A DNA stretch of 37,624 bases from RGIG3009 sp045578425 (GCA_045578425.1 JAZNKF010000070.1:1-37624); one strand, 5' to 3'; counted from the stretch's first letter, positions 15,372-24,349 are shown. Program-made: numbers and translations. The notes: generated by a model from the letters alone, not told the origin.

Positions 15372-16844
15372 ATGGTAAATCCTAATGTCAGAGAAAAATT
15401 CTTAAAAGAAGGGTTGACGTTTGACGACGTGTTGTTGATTCCTGCAAAGTCGGACGTGCTTCCCAAAGACGTGAGTTTGAAAACGCAACTCACCAAAACT
15501 ATTACGCTTAACACGCCGTTGATGACGGCTGCGATGGATACCGTAACGGAAAACCGCATGGCGATTGCCATCGCGCGTGAAGGCGGTATTGGGGTTATTC
15601 ACAAAAACATGTCAATTGAAGCACAAGCCGACCAAGTCGATTGTGTGAAACGTTCCGAAAACGGCGTTATTGTGAATCCGTTTTTCTTATCTCCTGACCA
15701 TTTGGTGGAAGATGCCAACGCGCTGATGGGAAAATACCGCATTTCGGGCGTGCCGATTTGCCGCGACGGTAAACTCGTTGGTATTCTCACCAACCGTGAC
15801 ATGCGCTTCTTGACCGATTTCTCTCAACGGATTGAAGAAGTGATGACCAAAGAAAATTTGGTTACGGCACCGGTGGGTACCACCATGGAACAAGCGCAAG
15901 AAATTTTGCGCCGCCATCGCATTGAGAAATTGCCGATTGTGGACAACAACGGTATGCTAAAAGGATTAGTCACCATCAAAGATATTGAAAAGGCTGTCAA
16001 ATATCCCAATTCCGCTCGCGATGCTTCCGGTCGGTTGTTGTGCGCAGCTGCCATTGGTACCACTTCTGACGTGTTGGAGCGTGCCGCCGAATTGGTGAAA
16101 GCGCAAGTTGACGTGTTGGTGTTAGACTCCGCTCACGGACATAGCCAAAACATTCTTAATTGTATTCAAAAAGTGAAAGCCGCGTTCCCGAACACGCCGC
16201 TTATTGCGGGGAACATTGCCACCGCTTCGGCGGCGCAAGCCTTGATTGAAGCGGGTGCGGATGCCATTAAAGTGGGTATCGGCCCCGGCTCGATTTGCAC
16301 TACCCGTGTGGTTGCGGGTATTGGTGTTCCGCAAATTACGGCGGTATACGATGCGGCATGCATGGCGGCACGCTACGGGATTCCCGTGATTGCCGACGGT
16401 GGCTTGCAATATTCCGGTGATTTGGTGAAAGCCGTTGCCGCCGGTGCGAGCGTGATGATGGTTGGTTCCTTGGTGGCGGGCTGTGAAGAATCGCCCGGTG
16501 AAACCGAATTGTACCAAGGCCGTCAATTTAAAGTGTACCGCGGTATGGGCAGCCTTGGCGCGATGGCGAAAGGCAGTAAAGACCGTTACTTCCAAGAAGA
16601 CAACAAGAAACTCGTTCCCGAAGGTGTCGAAGGTCGCGTACCGTACAAAGGGCCGCTTGCCGATACCGTGTATCAACTGATGGGCGGCTTGCGTTCGGGT
16701 ATGGGATATTGCGGTTGCCGCACGCTTGCCGAATTGCAAGAAAAAGGACAATTTGTTCGCATTACCGGCGCCGGCTTGAAAGAAAGCCATCCGCACGATA
16801 TTTCCATTACCAAAGAAGCGCCGAACTATTCCATCAATTCGTAA
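15372..16844 (+). CDS. guaB: Inosine-5'-monophosphate dehydrogenase
   Basis: This 490-aa enzyme oxidises IMP to XMP with NAD, the entry to guanine nucleotides. The (beta/alpha)8 barrel is interrupted by two CBS domains (about residues 95-205). The catalytic loop GPGSICTT places the thioimidate-forming Cys at residue 309, and the GMGSLGAM and GLRSGMGYCG blocks bind the phosphate and the flap. ATG 15372 has AAAAGGAGAG upstream. It stands 17 bp after lepA and 12 bp before the ATP-grasp gene, with no hairpin in either gap, so it is likely on the same transcript as its neighbours. Confidence 0.96.
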   Translation: MVNPNVREKFLKEGLTFDDVLLIPAKSDVLPKDVSLKTQLTKTITLNTPLMTAAMDTVTENRMAIAIAREGGIGVIHKNMSIEAQADQVDCVKRSENGVIVNPFFLSPDHLVEDANALMGKYRISGVPICRDGKLVGILTNRDMRFLTDFSQRIEEVMTKENLVTAPVGTTMEQAQEILRRHRIEKLPIVDNNGMLKGLVTIKDIEKAVKYPNSARDASGRLLCAAAIGTTSDVLERAAELVKAQVDVLVLDSAHGHSQNILNCIQKVKAAFPNTPLIAGNIATASAAQALIEAGADAIKVGIGPGSICTTRVVAGIGVPQITAVYDAACMAARYGIPVIADGGLQYSGDLVKAVAAGASVMMVGSLVAGCEESPGETELYQGRQFKVYRGMGSLGAMAKGSKDRYFQEDNKKLVPEGVEGRVPYKGPLADTVYQLMGGLRSGMGYCGCRTLAELQEKGQFVRITGAGLKESHPHDISITKEAPNYSINS

Positions 16845-16856
16845 GAGGGTGTTTGT

Positions 16857-18080
16857 ATGGAACCGTTTGTTCCGGTGTTGTTGGGCAGTGATGTGAACGT
16901 ATACGGTATGGCGCGTTCGTTTCACGAAGCTTATGGCATTGCCTCGGTGGCGATTGGGAAAGGCCGATTGGGTGCTACTTCTAACAGCCGTATTGTTTCG
17001 GTGGAAGTGGTGGAACCTCGGTTAGAAGAGGACGACGTGTTTTGCAAAACGTTGTTGGATTTTGCTGATCGTTATCCCGAAGATATGCCGCTGTTGTTGG
17101 TCCCGTGCGGGGATAATTATATGCGCCTCTTAGTGCGCAACCAAGAGGCGTTGCGGGGCAGGTATCGCTTTACGTGTGTGGATCAGCCGCTTTTGACACA
17201 ACTGGAAACGAAAGAATCGTTTTACGGTTTGTGTGAGAAATATGGGTTTGCTTATCCCAAAACGATGACAGTGACGGTGAACAGTTATCAAACAGCCGAA
17301 GTGCCGTTTGCCTTTCCGGTGATTATTAAACCGTCGAACAGCGTGGCGTATTGGAATTGTCGGTTTCCGCACAAGAAAAAAGTGTTTATTGCCGAGAATA
17401 AAGAGGACTTTGATGCGATTGTGGCAGCTATTTACGGTTCAACGTATCAAGACCACCTGATTGTGCAAGAATACATTCCGGGTGACGACAGTCACATGCG
17501 GGTGATGAACTGTTACAGCGGCAAAGACAAAAAAGTGCGGTTGATGGCATTGGGTCAACCGTTATTGGAGGAACACTCGCCCGAGGGAATCGGCAGTTAT
17601 GCCGCCATTATTCCCGCAGAGGACCGCCAACTGTCCAAGCAAATCAAAGCCTTTTTGGAAGATATCGGGTACGTTGGGTTTGCCAATTTTGATTTGAAAT
17701 TGGACAGCCGCGACGGACAATACAAACTGTTTGAAATTAATCCGCGCCAAGGTCGCAGCAGCTTTTTTGTAACTGCCGAAGGCTACAATTTGGCGCAGTA
17801 TTTGGTGGAAGATGTGTTGCTTAACAAGCCTGTCGAGTGCACCATTGCCAACGGAGAAACGTTGTGGACACTGATTCCCAAACAATTGATTTTTGAGTAC
17901 GTTCAAGACGAGGAGCTCAAAAAGACGGCGCGTAAACTGTTGCGCAAAGGTAAACTGTGCCGTTCGTTATACTATAAACAAGACCGCAATTTGAAGCGAT
18001 GGATATATTTCCAAAAAAACCAAGCAAGCTATTTTAAAAAGTACGCACGGTATTTTGGAAACAAGAGTTTGAGAGACTAA
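16857..18080 (+). CDS. ATP-grasp ligase resembling D-aspartate ligase (Asl)
   Basis: The 407-aa protein starts with PVLLGSDVNVYGMARSFHEAYG, which resembles the enterococcal/lactococcal D-aspartate ligase, and continues with an ATP-grasp domain (about 125-330: FPVIIKPSNS, VQEYIPGDDSHMR, GFANFDLKLD, KLFEINPRQGRS, the last two carrying the Mg-binding Asp and Glu/Asn). Asl enzymes attach D-Asp to the L-Lys of the peptidoglycan precursor to build the D-Asp bridge. The next gene is an AsnB-type amidotransferase, and in lactic acid bacteria AsnH amidates that D-Asp. No aspartate racemase lies in the window. Other members of this ATP-grasp group are annotated only as carboxylate-amine ligases, so substrate is inference. 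ATG 16857 follows GAGGGTG. The C-terminal 70 residues are Lys/Arg-rich, suiting contact with a lipid-linked substrate. Confidence 0.75.
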   Translation: MEPFVPVLLGSDVNVYGMARSFHEAYGIASVAIGKGRLGATSNSRIVSVEVVEPRLEEDDVFCKTLLDFADRYPEDMPLLLVPCGDNYMRLLVRNQEALRGRYRFTCVDQPLLTQLETKESFYGLCEKYGFAYPKTMTVTVNSYQTAEVPFAFPVIIKPSNSVAYWNCRFPHKKKVFIAENKEDFDAIVAAIYGSTYQDHLIVQEYIPGDDSHMRVMNCYSGKDKKVRLMALGQPLLEEHSPEGIGSYAAIIPAEDRQLSKQIKAFLEDIGYVGFANFDLKLDSRDGQYKLFEINPRQGRSSFFVTAEGYNLAQYLVEDVLLNKPVECTIANGETLWTLIPKQLIFEYVQDEELKKTARKLLRKGKLCRSLYYKQDRNLKRWIYFQKNQASYFKKYARYFGNKSLRD

Positions 18081-18112
18081 CACAAAACAAAAAAAGCAAG
18101 GGGGTGCCGCCG

Positions 18113-19966
18113 ATGTGCGGTTTTGCAGGTTTTTTTGCCAACGGCTTCGGCGGTGACCGTCGCGCCGTGATTGAGGCTATGGCGGATCGGATTATTCACC
18201 GCGGGCCTGACCAAGCCGATTATTATGTTGATGAGGATATGGCGCTGGGGTTTCGCCGTTTGTCCATTATTGATTTGGAGGGCGGAAGCCAACCGATAAC
18301 AAACGAAGACGGTACCAAGGTGTTGGTGTTCAACGGCGAAATTTATAATTACCGCGAGCTGCGCGAAGAATTACTTGCCGCCGGTCATATTTTCAAAACC
18401 AAGAGTGACTCGGAAGTGTTGTTGCACGGGTACGAGGAATACGGTGCCGACTTGTTACAACGGTTGCGTGGTATGTATGCGTTTGTTATCTGGGACAGCG
18501 TTCGGAAAAAGTTGTTCGGCGCGCGTGATATTTTTGGGATTAAGCCGTTTTATTACTATCAAAGCGGTGGCGAGTTTATGTTTGGCTCGGAGATAAAATC
18601 CTTTTTATCGCATCCGTCGTTTGCCAAAGAACTTAACGAGGAATTGTTGCCTGACTGGCTGTGCTATGAATATTTGCCAATGCGCGAAACATTTTTTAAA
18701 AACGTTTTTAAACTGCTCAACGGCGAATATTTGGAATGGCAAAACGGCGAGCTTACCATTCATAAATACTACGATGTGGCAGACAAGTTTGTTGCCGATG
18801 ATACGGTATCTGCCGAAGAATGGGAACAACGCATTACGGACGAATTCAAAGAATCGGTAGCGGTACACCAAATCAGTGACGTGGAAGTCGGCTGCTTTTT
18901 ATCGAGCGGCGTGGATTCGAGTTACGTGGTGCGTGAGGTTTCCAAAGTGGCTTCTGCCGTTAAAACGTTTTCGGTGGGTTACGAGGAAGAAAAATACAGC
19001 GAACTGCCCTTTGCCCAAGAGTTTTCGGACGTTATCGGGGTAGAGAATATTGCCAACAAAGTATCTGCACAGCAGTATTTTGACATGGCAGGGAAAATAC
19101 AGTATTATATGGATGAACCGTTGCCCAACCCGTCGGAAGTGCCGCTGTATTTCCTGGCGGAAAACGCCGCCAAGTATGTGAAAGTTGTGCTTTCGGGGGA
19201 AGGTGCCGACGAACTGTTCGGCGGATACCCCATGTATCTGGAAGGCGGGCATTTTGCAAAATACAGCCGTATTCCGCGGTTTGTTCGCAAAGGGATTGCC
19301 GCTGTGGCTCGGCGATTGCCCGACAGCGTGAAGGGCAAACGATTTGCCATTCGCGGGGCCATGGAGCCGTACGAGCGGTTTATGCGTGCCAATTACGTGT
19401 TCACCAAAGAAGAACGAGCCGCGTATTTGAAGAATCCCGGAACACCGTGCGACCCTGTGGAACATTCGCGCAAACATTTTGAAAAAGTGGCGCATTTGGA
19501 CGAGCCGACACAGTTGCAGTACGTTGACATGCAAACGTGGATGCTTTATGACATTTTGCAAAAAGCGGATCGCATGAGCATGGCAAATTCGCTGGAATTG
19601 CGCGTGCCGTTTTTGGATAAAAAGATGTTGGAGTTGGCGGTGACCTTGCCCACCAAACACCGTGTTGACGGGAACATTACCAAAGTGGCACTCCGTGCCG
19701 CCGCTTTGCGACAGTTGCCGGAAAAAACGGCGCATAAAAAGAAACTGGGATTCCCCGTGCCGCTTAACGACTGGTTGCGGCAGGATGAGTATTATGAGCG
19801 CGTGAAAGCCGCGTTTTCGAGCGAGGTTGCCGACAAGTTTTTCCAAAGAGAGGCGATTTTGGAGCTTTTGGAAAACCACAAGCAAGGCAAAGCGCTGAAT
19901 ATGAAAAAGATTTGGACGATTTATACGTTCATTTTGTGGTATGAACAATTTTTTGTTCTTAACTGA
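18113..19966 (+). CDS. Glutamine-dependent asparagine synthase-type amidotransferase (AsnB/AsnH)
   Basis: The 617-aa protein has an N-terminal glutaminase domain (about 1-200) that must begin with Cys2 after removal of Met, which fixes the start at ATG 18113 (MCGFAGFF) behind AAGGGGGTG. An earlier GTG would bury the cysteine. The synthetase domain (about 230-560) has the PP-loop SSGVDSS and the VLSGEGADELFGGY block. Enzymes of this family amidate aspartate to asparagine, but members placed next to cell-wall genes amidate peptidoglycan side groups. Its position 32 bp after the ATP-grasp gene favours amidation of a D-Asp bridge, although ordinary asparagine synthesis is not excluded. Confidence 0.85.
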   Translation: MCGFAGFFANGFGGDRRAVIEAMADRIIHRGPDQADYYVDEDMALGFRRLSIIDLEGGSQPITNEDGTKVLVFNGEIYNYRELREELLAAGHIFKTKSDSEVLLHGYEEYGADLLQRLRGMYAFVIWDSVRKKLFGARDIFGIKPFYYYQSGGEFMFGSEIKSFLSHPSFAKELNEELLPDWLCYEYLPMRETFFKNVFKLLNGEYLEWQNGELTIHKYYDVADKFVADDTVSAEEWEQRITDEFKESVAVHQISDVEVGCFLSSGVDSSYVVREVSKVASAVKTFSVGYEEEKYSELPFAQEFSDVIGVENIANKVSAQQYFDMAGKIQYYMDEPLPNPSEVPLYFLAENAAKYVKVVLSGEGADELFGGYPMYLEGGHFAKYSRIPRFVRKGIAAVARRLPDSVKGKRFAIRGAMEPYERFMRANYVFTKEERAAYLKNPGTPCDPVEHSRKHFEKVAHLDEPTQLQYVDMQTWMLYDILQKADRMSMANSLELRVPFLDKKMLELAVTLPTKHRVDGNITKVALRAAALRQLPEKTAHKKKLGFPVPLNDWLRQDEYYERVKAAFSSEVADKFFQREAILELLENHKQGKALNMKKIWTIYTFILWYEQFFVLN

Positions 19967-19968
19967 TG

Positions 19969-19991
19969 TTTATCACCCTAAAGGGGATAAA
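19969..19991 (+). terminator. Short hairpin after the asnB-type gene, no T-run
   Basis: TTTATC-A-CCC pairs with GGG-GATAAA across a TAAA loop, 3 nt after the stop codon. There is no following T-run, so termination is doubtful; it may be an RNA-stabilising hairpin or a regulatory site ahead of the riboswitch. Confidence 0.35.
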
Positions 19992-19996
19992 ACAAT

Positions 19997-20093
19997 ACAG
20001 AGTAGACCGATGTGCGTTAAGTGCTGTGGGGACGGGGAGTTGCCCCGCAGACGAAAAGAAACATCTTGCGGTTCATTGGTCGCATCCCGCTGT
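19997..20093 (+). promoter_or_regulatory. Tetrahydrofolate (THF) riboswitch
   Basis: The aptamer has the class I THF pattern: GAGTAGA (20000-20006), CGTTAAGTG (20015-20023), a GGGGA/TGCCCC stem, CGAAAAG, GCGGTTCATTGG and GCATCCCGC. P1 pairs ACAGAG (19997-20002) with CGCTGT (20088-20093), apart from one mismatch. It lies directly upstream of folT, the usual target. Confidence 0.9.
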
Positions 20094-20116
20094 CGAGACA
20101 TAACAATCGAGAATTT

Positions 20117-20155
20117 CTCCTTATTATGCCGACAAAAAGGAACTGTAATAAGGAG
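20117..20155 (+). promoter_or_regulatory. Expression platform masking the folT ribosome binding site
   Basis: CTCCTTATTA (20117-20126) pairs perfectly with TAATAAGGAG (20146-20155), which contains the Shine-Dalgarno sequence of folT. The 10-bp helix would close the ribosome binding site, so control is probably at translation initiation, with THF favouring the closed form. Confidence 0.75.
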
Positions 20156-20163
20156 GAATTTTT

Positions 20164-20664
20164 ATGTTCAAAAAAGAAACCATCAAAACCATGACGTTAT
20201 GTGGCATGCTGATTGCGCTGGACGTGGTGCTCACACGATTTTTGTCGGTGAACACCCCCATTACCCGCGTGGGGTTTTCGTTTATTCCGGTGGCGGTGGC
20301 GGGGTACTTATACGGACCGCTTGGCGGCGCGCTGGTACACGGACTGAGCGATGTGATTGGTGCATTGCTTTTCCCCATAGGGCCGTATTTCCCCGGATAC
20401 ACGCTGACGGCGGTGTTAATTGGCTTTTTTTATGGCTTGTGTTTTCGCCAAAACAGTCGTTTTTCACGCGTGGTGTTGGGCACCGCTGCGCAGACAGCGT
20501 GTAGTTTGTTTTTGACGTCGCTTTGGATTGTGGTTACTTCCACCAAAGGGGCGGCTTATGGTCCGGTGTTACTGACCAGATTGCCGCAAGCGGCGGTGAT
20601 GGCGGTGGTACAACTCCTCGTATTACCTCCGCTGCTTAATTTAATGAAACGAATAAAATGGTAA
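20164..20664 (+). CDS. folT: Folate ECF transporter substrate-binding S component
   Basis: The 166-aa protein is hydrophobic with about six membrane spans and carries the FolT pattern: LCGMLIALDVVLTRFLSV near the start, FSFIPVAVAGYLYGPLGGALVHGLSDVIGALLFP in the middle and a GYTLTAVLIGFFYG span. S components bind folate and dock on the shared EcfA/EcfA'/EcfT module, which is not encoded here. The ATG at 20164 is preceded by AAGGAGG, which the upstream anti-Shine-Dalgarno segment can pair with. Regulation by the THF riboswitch fits folate uptake. It ends at a hairpin shared with the convergent gene. Confidence 0.92.
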   Translation: MFKKETIKTMTLCGMLIALDVVLTRFLSVNTPITRVGFSFIPVAVAGYLYGPLGGALVHGLSDVIGALLFPIGPYFPGYTLTAVLIGFFYGLCFRQNSRFSRVVLGTAAQTACSLFLTSLWIVVTSTKGAAYGPVLLTRLPQAAVMAVVQLLVLPPLLNLMKRIKW

Positions 20665-20701
20665 AAACAATCCCGCAACCGACAGGTTGCGGGATTGTTT
20701 T
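20664..20701. terminator. Bidirectional terminator between folT and the 1174-aa gene
   Basis: A perfect 17-bp stem (20664-20680 with 20685-20701, loop GACA) overlaps the folT stop codon. It is flanked by A-runs on the left and T-runs on the right. Confidence 0.9.
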
Positions 20702-20710
20702 GCTTGGGAA

Positions 20711-23700
20711 TCATTTTACTAATTTTAACAACACCGATTGTTGGCGGAGCATGTTGACACACAGTTTGGAAAGCGTGCCGTTTTCGTAATGTTTACCGAC
20801 TTCGTCGGCACCGTAAACTCCGACAACGTCGGTATATCCTGCGGGGATTTCCACCGTGACGGGTTTGGCCTTTTCATACGTTGCTTCGTCCAAATCTTTG
20901 GAGTAGTCGATGAGCAACAACATATCCTCGCCTTTTTCGTTGACAAACGGTGTGATGCCACAACGTTTGGGGGCAAGGTATTCCGACGTGGAAAGGTTGC
21001 GCAGGGTATCGGTGAGCGTGTTTTCGATGAGCGCGCTGATGTTGTGCGCCGTGATATACAAAGCGTGATAGAAACTGTCGATACCGATTTGGCAAACGGG
21101 GGCGTTGAGGAGCACGGCGTTGCCTTTGCGAAGTAAAATCGGAGTGTGGTTGTCGGCTTTTAACAGCACGTCGGCGTCTACAGCATCGTAGAAAATTTCG
21201 GTTTGCACCGAAACGATGCTTTCGACCGTTTTACCGTCGGTCAAAGAGGTAAATGCTCCGAAGTGGCGGTTTTCTTTGACGCCGAAAATATCTTCCAAAC
21301 CGGTGACGTCGTGCGTGGCAATCAGCGGAACACCTGCCGCGTGTAATTTGCGAATGGTATCGATTGCTGTTTTGTCAGCGTTTTTGAGTGACGGTAATAC
21401 CAGCATATCGCAGTTTTCGGGGGTGAGATGTGCAAGACCGGCGTAATTTACCACGCTGTTGACCGGTAATCCCGCTTCGCGCAGGCGAAGGTTGACAAAA
21501 CCGAGTCCCGCATCGCTGATGTTGTGAATGCAGTGACCGTTCCAACCGTAGCCGCCACCGCTGGCACGGTTCATGCCTTTGTCGGGGTCGAATCGGTCGT
21601 CTTGCGATGTGATTTCGTAAAGGAACGCGGCGCCTTTTTTTGGCCTTGCCGGTTTGTTATCCATGGCGATACCCCAAGCGGGCATGAACTCATCCAATTT
21701 GGCTTTGGGTTCCATGACGTACAAGCTATACATCATGATACCGTAATCCCGCCAATAGTCGTAATCGCTTTTTTCGACAGCGTAACGGGCCGTGTTGAAA
21801 ATATATTCGTATACTTGGGTGGTGCACAAATACGGTTTACAGGGGAAGTACCCTACCGGCGGACGTGAACACGCGATGGCGGTATCGGGACAGCCTTCGC
21901 GGAACGAATCGTACAGTTCGGGATACAGTTTAGCACGCGGGTCTAATAATTTGGCGGTGGTAAGGCCCCACGCACCGCGAGTGGTGGAATAGTTGCAATC
22001 GTGAGGATAGTCTTCGAATTGTTGGTAACCGTCGGCAAATTCGTAGGCTTTAAAGGGGTTTGCGCAGTACCACCGTGCCGAATACGCGCCGACGTAGGTG
22101 GAAACATAAGGGTTATAAATGCCGTAGGACATACGCTTGGCTTTGGGGTTGACTTTTTTGATTTCTGCCCACGCGGCGTTTTGCTTTTCTTCCATTAACG
22201 GCAGGCAGAAATCGACAAAGTCCCCAACGCAACGGTGCATAAAGTTTTTATATTCCTCCAGCGTGAACGATTCGCGCACGTTGCCGAGACCGAGTTCTTG
22301 TTTGATTTCGGGATGGATTTCCAAGTACCGTTCAAGCAGACCCAGTAGGTGTTGTTTGAATGTGGAGAACACAAAAAAGTCATAGCGCGGTGCGAGTGCG
22401 TTTTCTTCGAATGCGGGGGTGGAGTTGTAGATATAGTCGGCGTTTTGGGTGACACCCATGGAAAGGGTGCTGCCGTCCAAAATATCCTCGCGGCGCACGG
22501 CGCGCGTGTTCATCCACGCAAAGAGTTTGCGTTTGAACAGAGGATACACTTCCCATGCGCGGCGTTCGTTGACCACGCAAGGCAACACCTGAGCAATGTG
22601 AATATAGTGGCCGACGTTGAAATCCGCAAGCGATGACCACGGGTCGGGACAAAACGTGGTAAGACCTATGGGCGCGGCGTCGCCGACGTGGCCGTCAAAA
22701 ATGCCGCTGGCTTCTTGCGGGGAAAGGTCGCTGTTTGGGTCGATAACTTCAAACGCGGAGTGGTGTTCTTTGACCATTTTGCCGAAATAGCAGATTTCTA
22801 CCGACAAGTGATAAACACCCAGCGGCAAGGCTTCCACATGTACTTGATAACTTTTGGCTGCCGCCTTGGCATATTGGTTGGGGGTTTCTTTGGGGGTGGC
22901 GGTAAGTTCTTTGATGGTGCGCATAAACGCATCTTGCAAATACACGTTGACCGACAGATATTCGGTGCCGTGGGTGCTGCGCACGTCCACGAAGAAATCG
23001 TTTTCGGTTTCGGTGTAGAAATAGTGGTTGCCTTCCAGGTGGTGGATGATGGCATCGCGATTCACCGCATTTTCGGGGATGGCAGCCGCCAATGCTTCGT
23101 TGAGGGGGGATTTGACGTCGATGGAAAATTCACTATCCAGCGGCTCGCCGTTATACAAAAGGTTGCCGTTTGTGTCGTACACAAATTGGCGTTCGCCGGC
23201 ATAAAATTCTGCGCCAAAGCCCAAAAAGTTTTGGTAACCGACGGTGATTTCTTCCACTTTGCCAAAGTCGTTTACCAAGAACGAGCCGCAAAGCGGAGAG
23301 TCCAACACGGTCATGACCGCGCGGTACACGTTGTTTACGCGGGTGGCGGCATACGATTCACCCGTGGCGCCGCCTTTGGGGAAAAAGTTGGAGTCCAGCA
23401 CGCGGAAGGTGCCGTTTTCGAGGTACAAGCGTTTTTGGTCATTGAGTTTTACGTAAAGACCGGTAATATCGTTATACGGTGTTGCCCACACTTCGCCGTG
23501 AACTTTTTCCGCCGGTGTTCGCGCCCATAAGCCGCCACCGAAGGTATAATCAATTTTGGTAACACCCTCGCCAAGGGAGGAAAGGGTGAGAGTGAGTTCG
23601 TAGGGGAGTTCTGCGCCGTTATCGCGCGGCAACACCACGGTGTATTCTGCCGTTTTTTGTTCGGCGATTTCGTCGGTTTCAAACACAAGGTCGGAAACGA

Positions 23701-24235
23701 CCAGTTCGCGGAAGGCGGCTTCCCGCGTGAAGGCGACGTTGCCTTTGCTCACTTCAATGTCACAATCGAACACGCAGTCAGCCAATTCGCAGTGTATGGC
23801 GGTGTCGGTGACGGTGAGCGTGACGGGGTATTTGACGTCACATTCTTGTACCAGGGGATAGGTTTGTTCCTTGATTGTTTCGCGTTTTTGACCGTCGCGT
23901 TTAACCAGACGAATGCCGGTGCCGCCGTTGTCCAGGTGGTTGAGTTCCAGTTGATAGCCACAGCGGGTAAAACGGTCGTACCCAAACATGACCACAAACG
24001 TTTCGTTGAAACCTTTGCAGTGGGTTTCGGCGTGCAACAACTGAAACTGCAACGAAAAGGTACGCACCGCAGGAGTGTTAATATAAGCGCGGGTGCCGCT
24101 GAACGTGATGGCATAGCCGTTTTTATCGGTGACACCGCTTAAATGATAATACGGGGTGTCCTTTTCTGCCGAAAGAGAATACGGTTGCCCTTGTTCATCG
24201 TAGGTGCAAAGCGAATTTTTTAATGTAAAAGACAT
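20711..24235 (-). CDS. Large cytosolic protein of unrecognised family, possibly carbohydrate-active
   Basis: I do not recognise the family of this 1174-aa protein. No signal peptide or membrane span is visible. About residues 30-190 look like a concanavalin/LamG-type beta sandwich (FSLQFQLLHAET..., GYQLELNHLDNGGTG). A beta-rich middle follows to about 500. Then comes a long region rich in Trp and Tyr (about 545-900) that contains many acidic residues and repeated WYC/YPHDCN-like patches. About 925-1000 (AGLAHLTPENCDMLVLPSL...AAGVPLIATHD) resembles the GATase-like trimerisation domain of GH42-type enzymes. The start is ATG 24235 behind AAGGAGG, with a promoter at 24268-24296; an upstream in-frame TTG at 24277 would run through that promoter. 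A glycoside hydrolase acting on imported oligosaccharides is the best guess, but no catalytic pair can be named. Confidence 0.55.
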   Translation of the reverse strand: MSFTLKNSLCTYDEQGQPYSLSAEKDTPYYHLSGVTDKNGYAITFSGTRAYINTPAVRTFSLQFQLLHAETHCKGFNETFVVMFGYDRFTRCGYQLELNHLDNGGTGIRLVKRDGQKRETIKEQTYPLVQECDVKYPVTLTVTDTAIHCELADCVFDCDIEVSKGNVAFTREAAFRELVVSDLVFETDEIAEQKTAEYTVVLPRDNGAELPYELTLTLSSLGEGVTKIDYTFGGGLWARTPAEKVHGEVWATPYNDITGLYVKLNDQKRLYLENGTFRVLDSNFFPKGGATGESYAATRVNNVYRAVMTVLDSPLCGSFLVNDFGKVEEITVGYQNFLGFGAEFYAGERQFVYDTNGNLLYNGEPLDSEFSIDVKSPLNEALAAAIPENAVNRDAIIHHLEGNHYFYTETENDFFVDVRSTHGTEYLSVNVYLQDAFMRTIKELTATPKETPNQYAKAAAKSYQVHVEALPLGVYHLSVEICYFGKMVKEHHSAFEVIDPNSDLSPQEASGIFDGHVGDAAPIGLTTFCPDPWSSLADFNVGHYIHIAQVLPCVVNERRAWEVYPLFKRKLFAWMNTRAVRREDILDGSTLSMGVTQNADYIYNSTPAFEENALAPRYDFFVFSTFKQHLLGLLERYLEIHPEIKQELGLGNVRESFTLEEYKNFMHRCVGDFVDFCLPLMEEKQNAAWAEIKKVNPKAKRMSYGIYNPYVSTYVGAYSARWYCANPFKAYEFADGYQQFEDYPHDCNYSTTRGAWGLTTAKLLDPRAKLYPELYDSFREGCPDTAIACSRPPVGYFPCKPYLCTTQVYEYIFNTARYAVEKSDYDYWRDYGIMMYSLYVMEPKAKLDEFMPAWGIAMDNKPARPKKGAAFLYEITSQDDRFDPDKGMNRASGGGYGWNGHCIHNISDAGLGFVNLRLREAGLPVNSVVNYAGLAHLTPENCDMLVLPSLKNADKTAIDTIRKLHAAGVPLIATHDVTGLEDIFGVKENRHFGAFTSLTDGKTVESIVSVQTEIFYDAVDADVLLKADNHTPILLRKGNAVLLNAPVCQIGIDSFYHALYITAHNISALIENTLTDTLRNLSTSEYLAPKRCGITPFVNEKGEDMLLLIDYSKDLDEATYEKAKPVTVEIPAGYTDVVGVYGADEVGKHYENGTLSKLCVNMLRQQSVLLKLVK

Positions 24236-24267
24236 GGCAAGGCCTCCTTGGTGCTTGCTTTTTCCAC

Positions 24268-24296
24268 ATTGTAGCATAGGGTTTAAAAAAAAACAA
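24268..24296 (-). promoter_or_regulatory. Promoter of the 1174-aa protein gene
   Basis: Leftward TTGTTT (24296-24291) and TACAAT (24273-24268) are separated by 17 bp. The -35 box lies inside the T-tract that follows the rmuC terminator hairpin. Confidence 0.6.
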
Positions 24297-24299
24297 GAG

Positions 24300-24338
24300 A
24301 AAAAGCGAACAAACCCAAAACGGTTTAGTTCGCTTTTT
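24300..24338 (-). terminator. Terminator of the holB-ricT-rmuC operon
   Basis: AAAAAGCGAAC (24300-24310) pairs with GTTCGCTTTTT (24328-24338), and an inner AAACC/GGTTT pairing extends the stem. T-runs follow in the leftward direction. Confidence 0.85.
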
Positions 24339-24349
24339 GGAAAGCAAAG

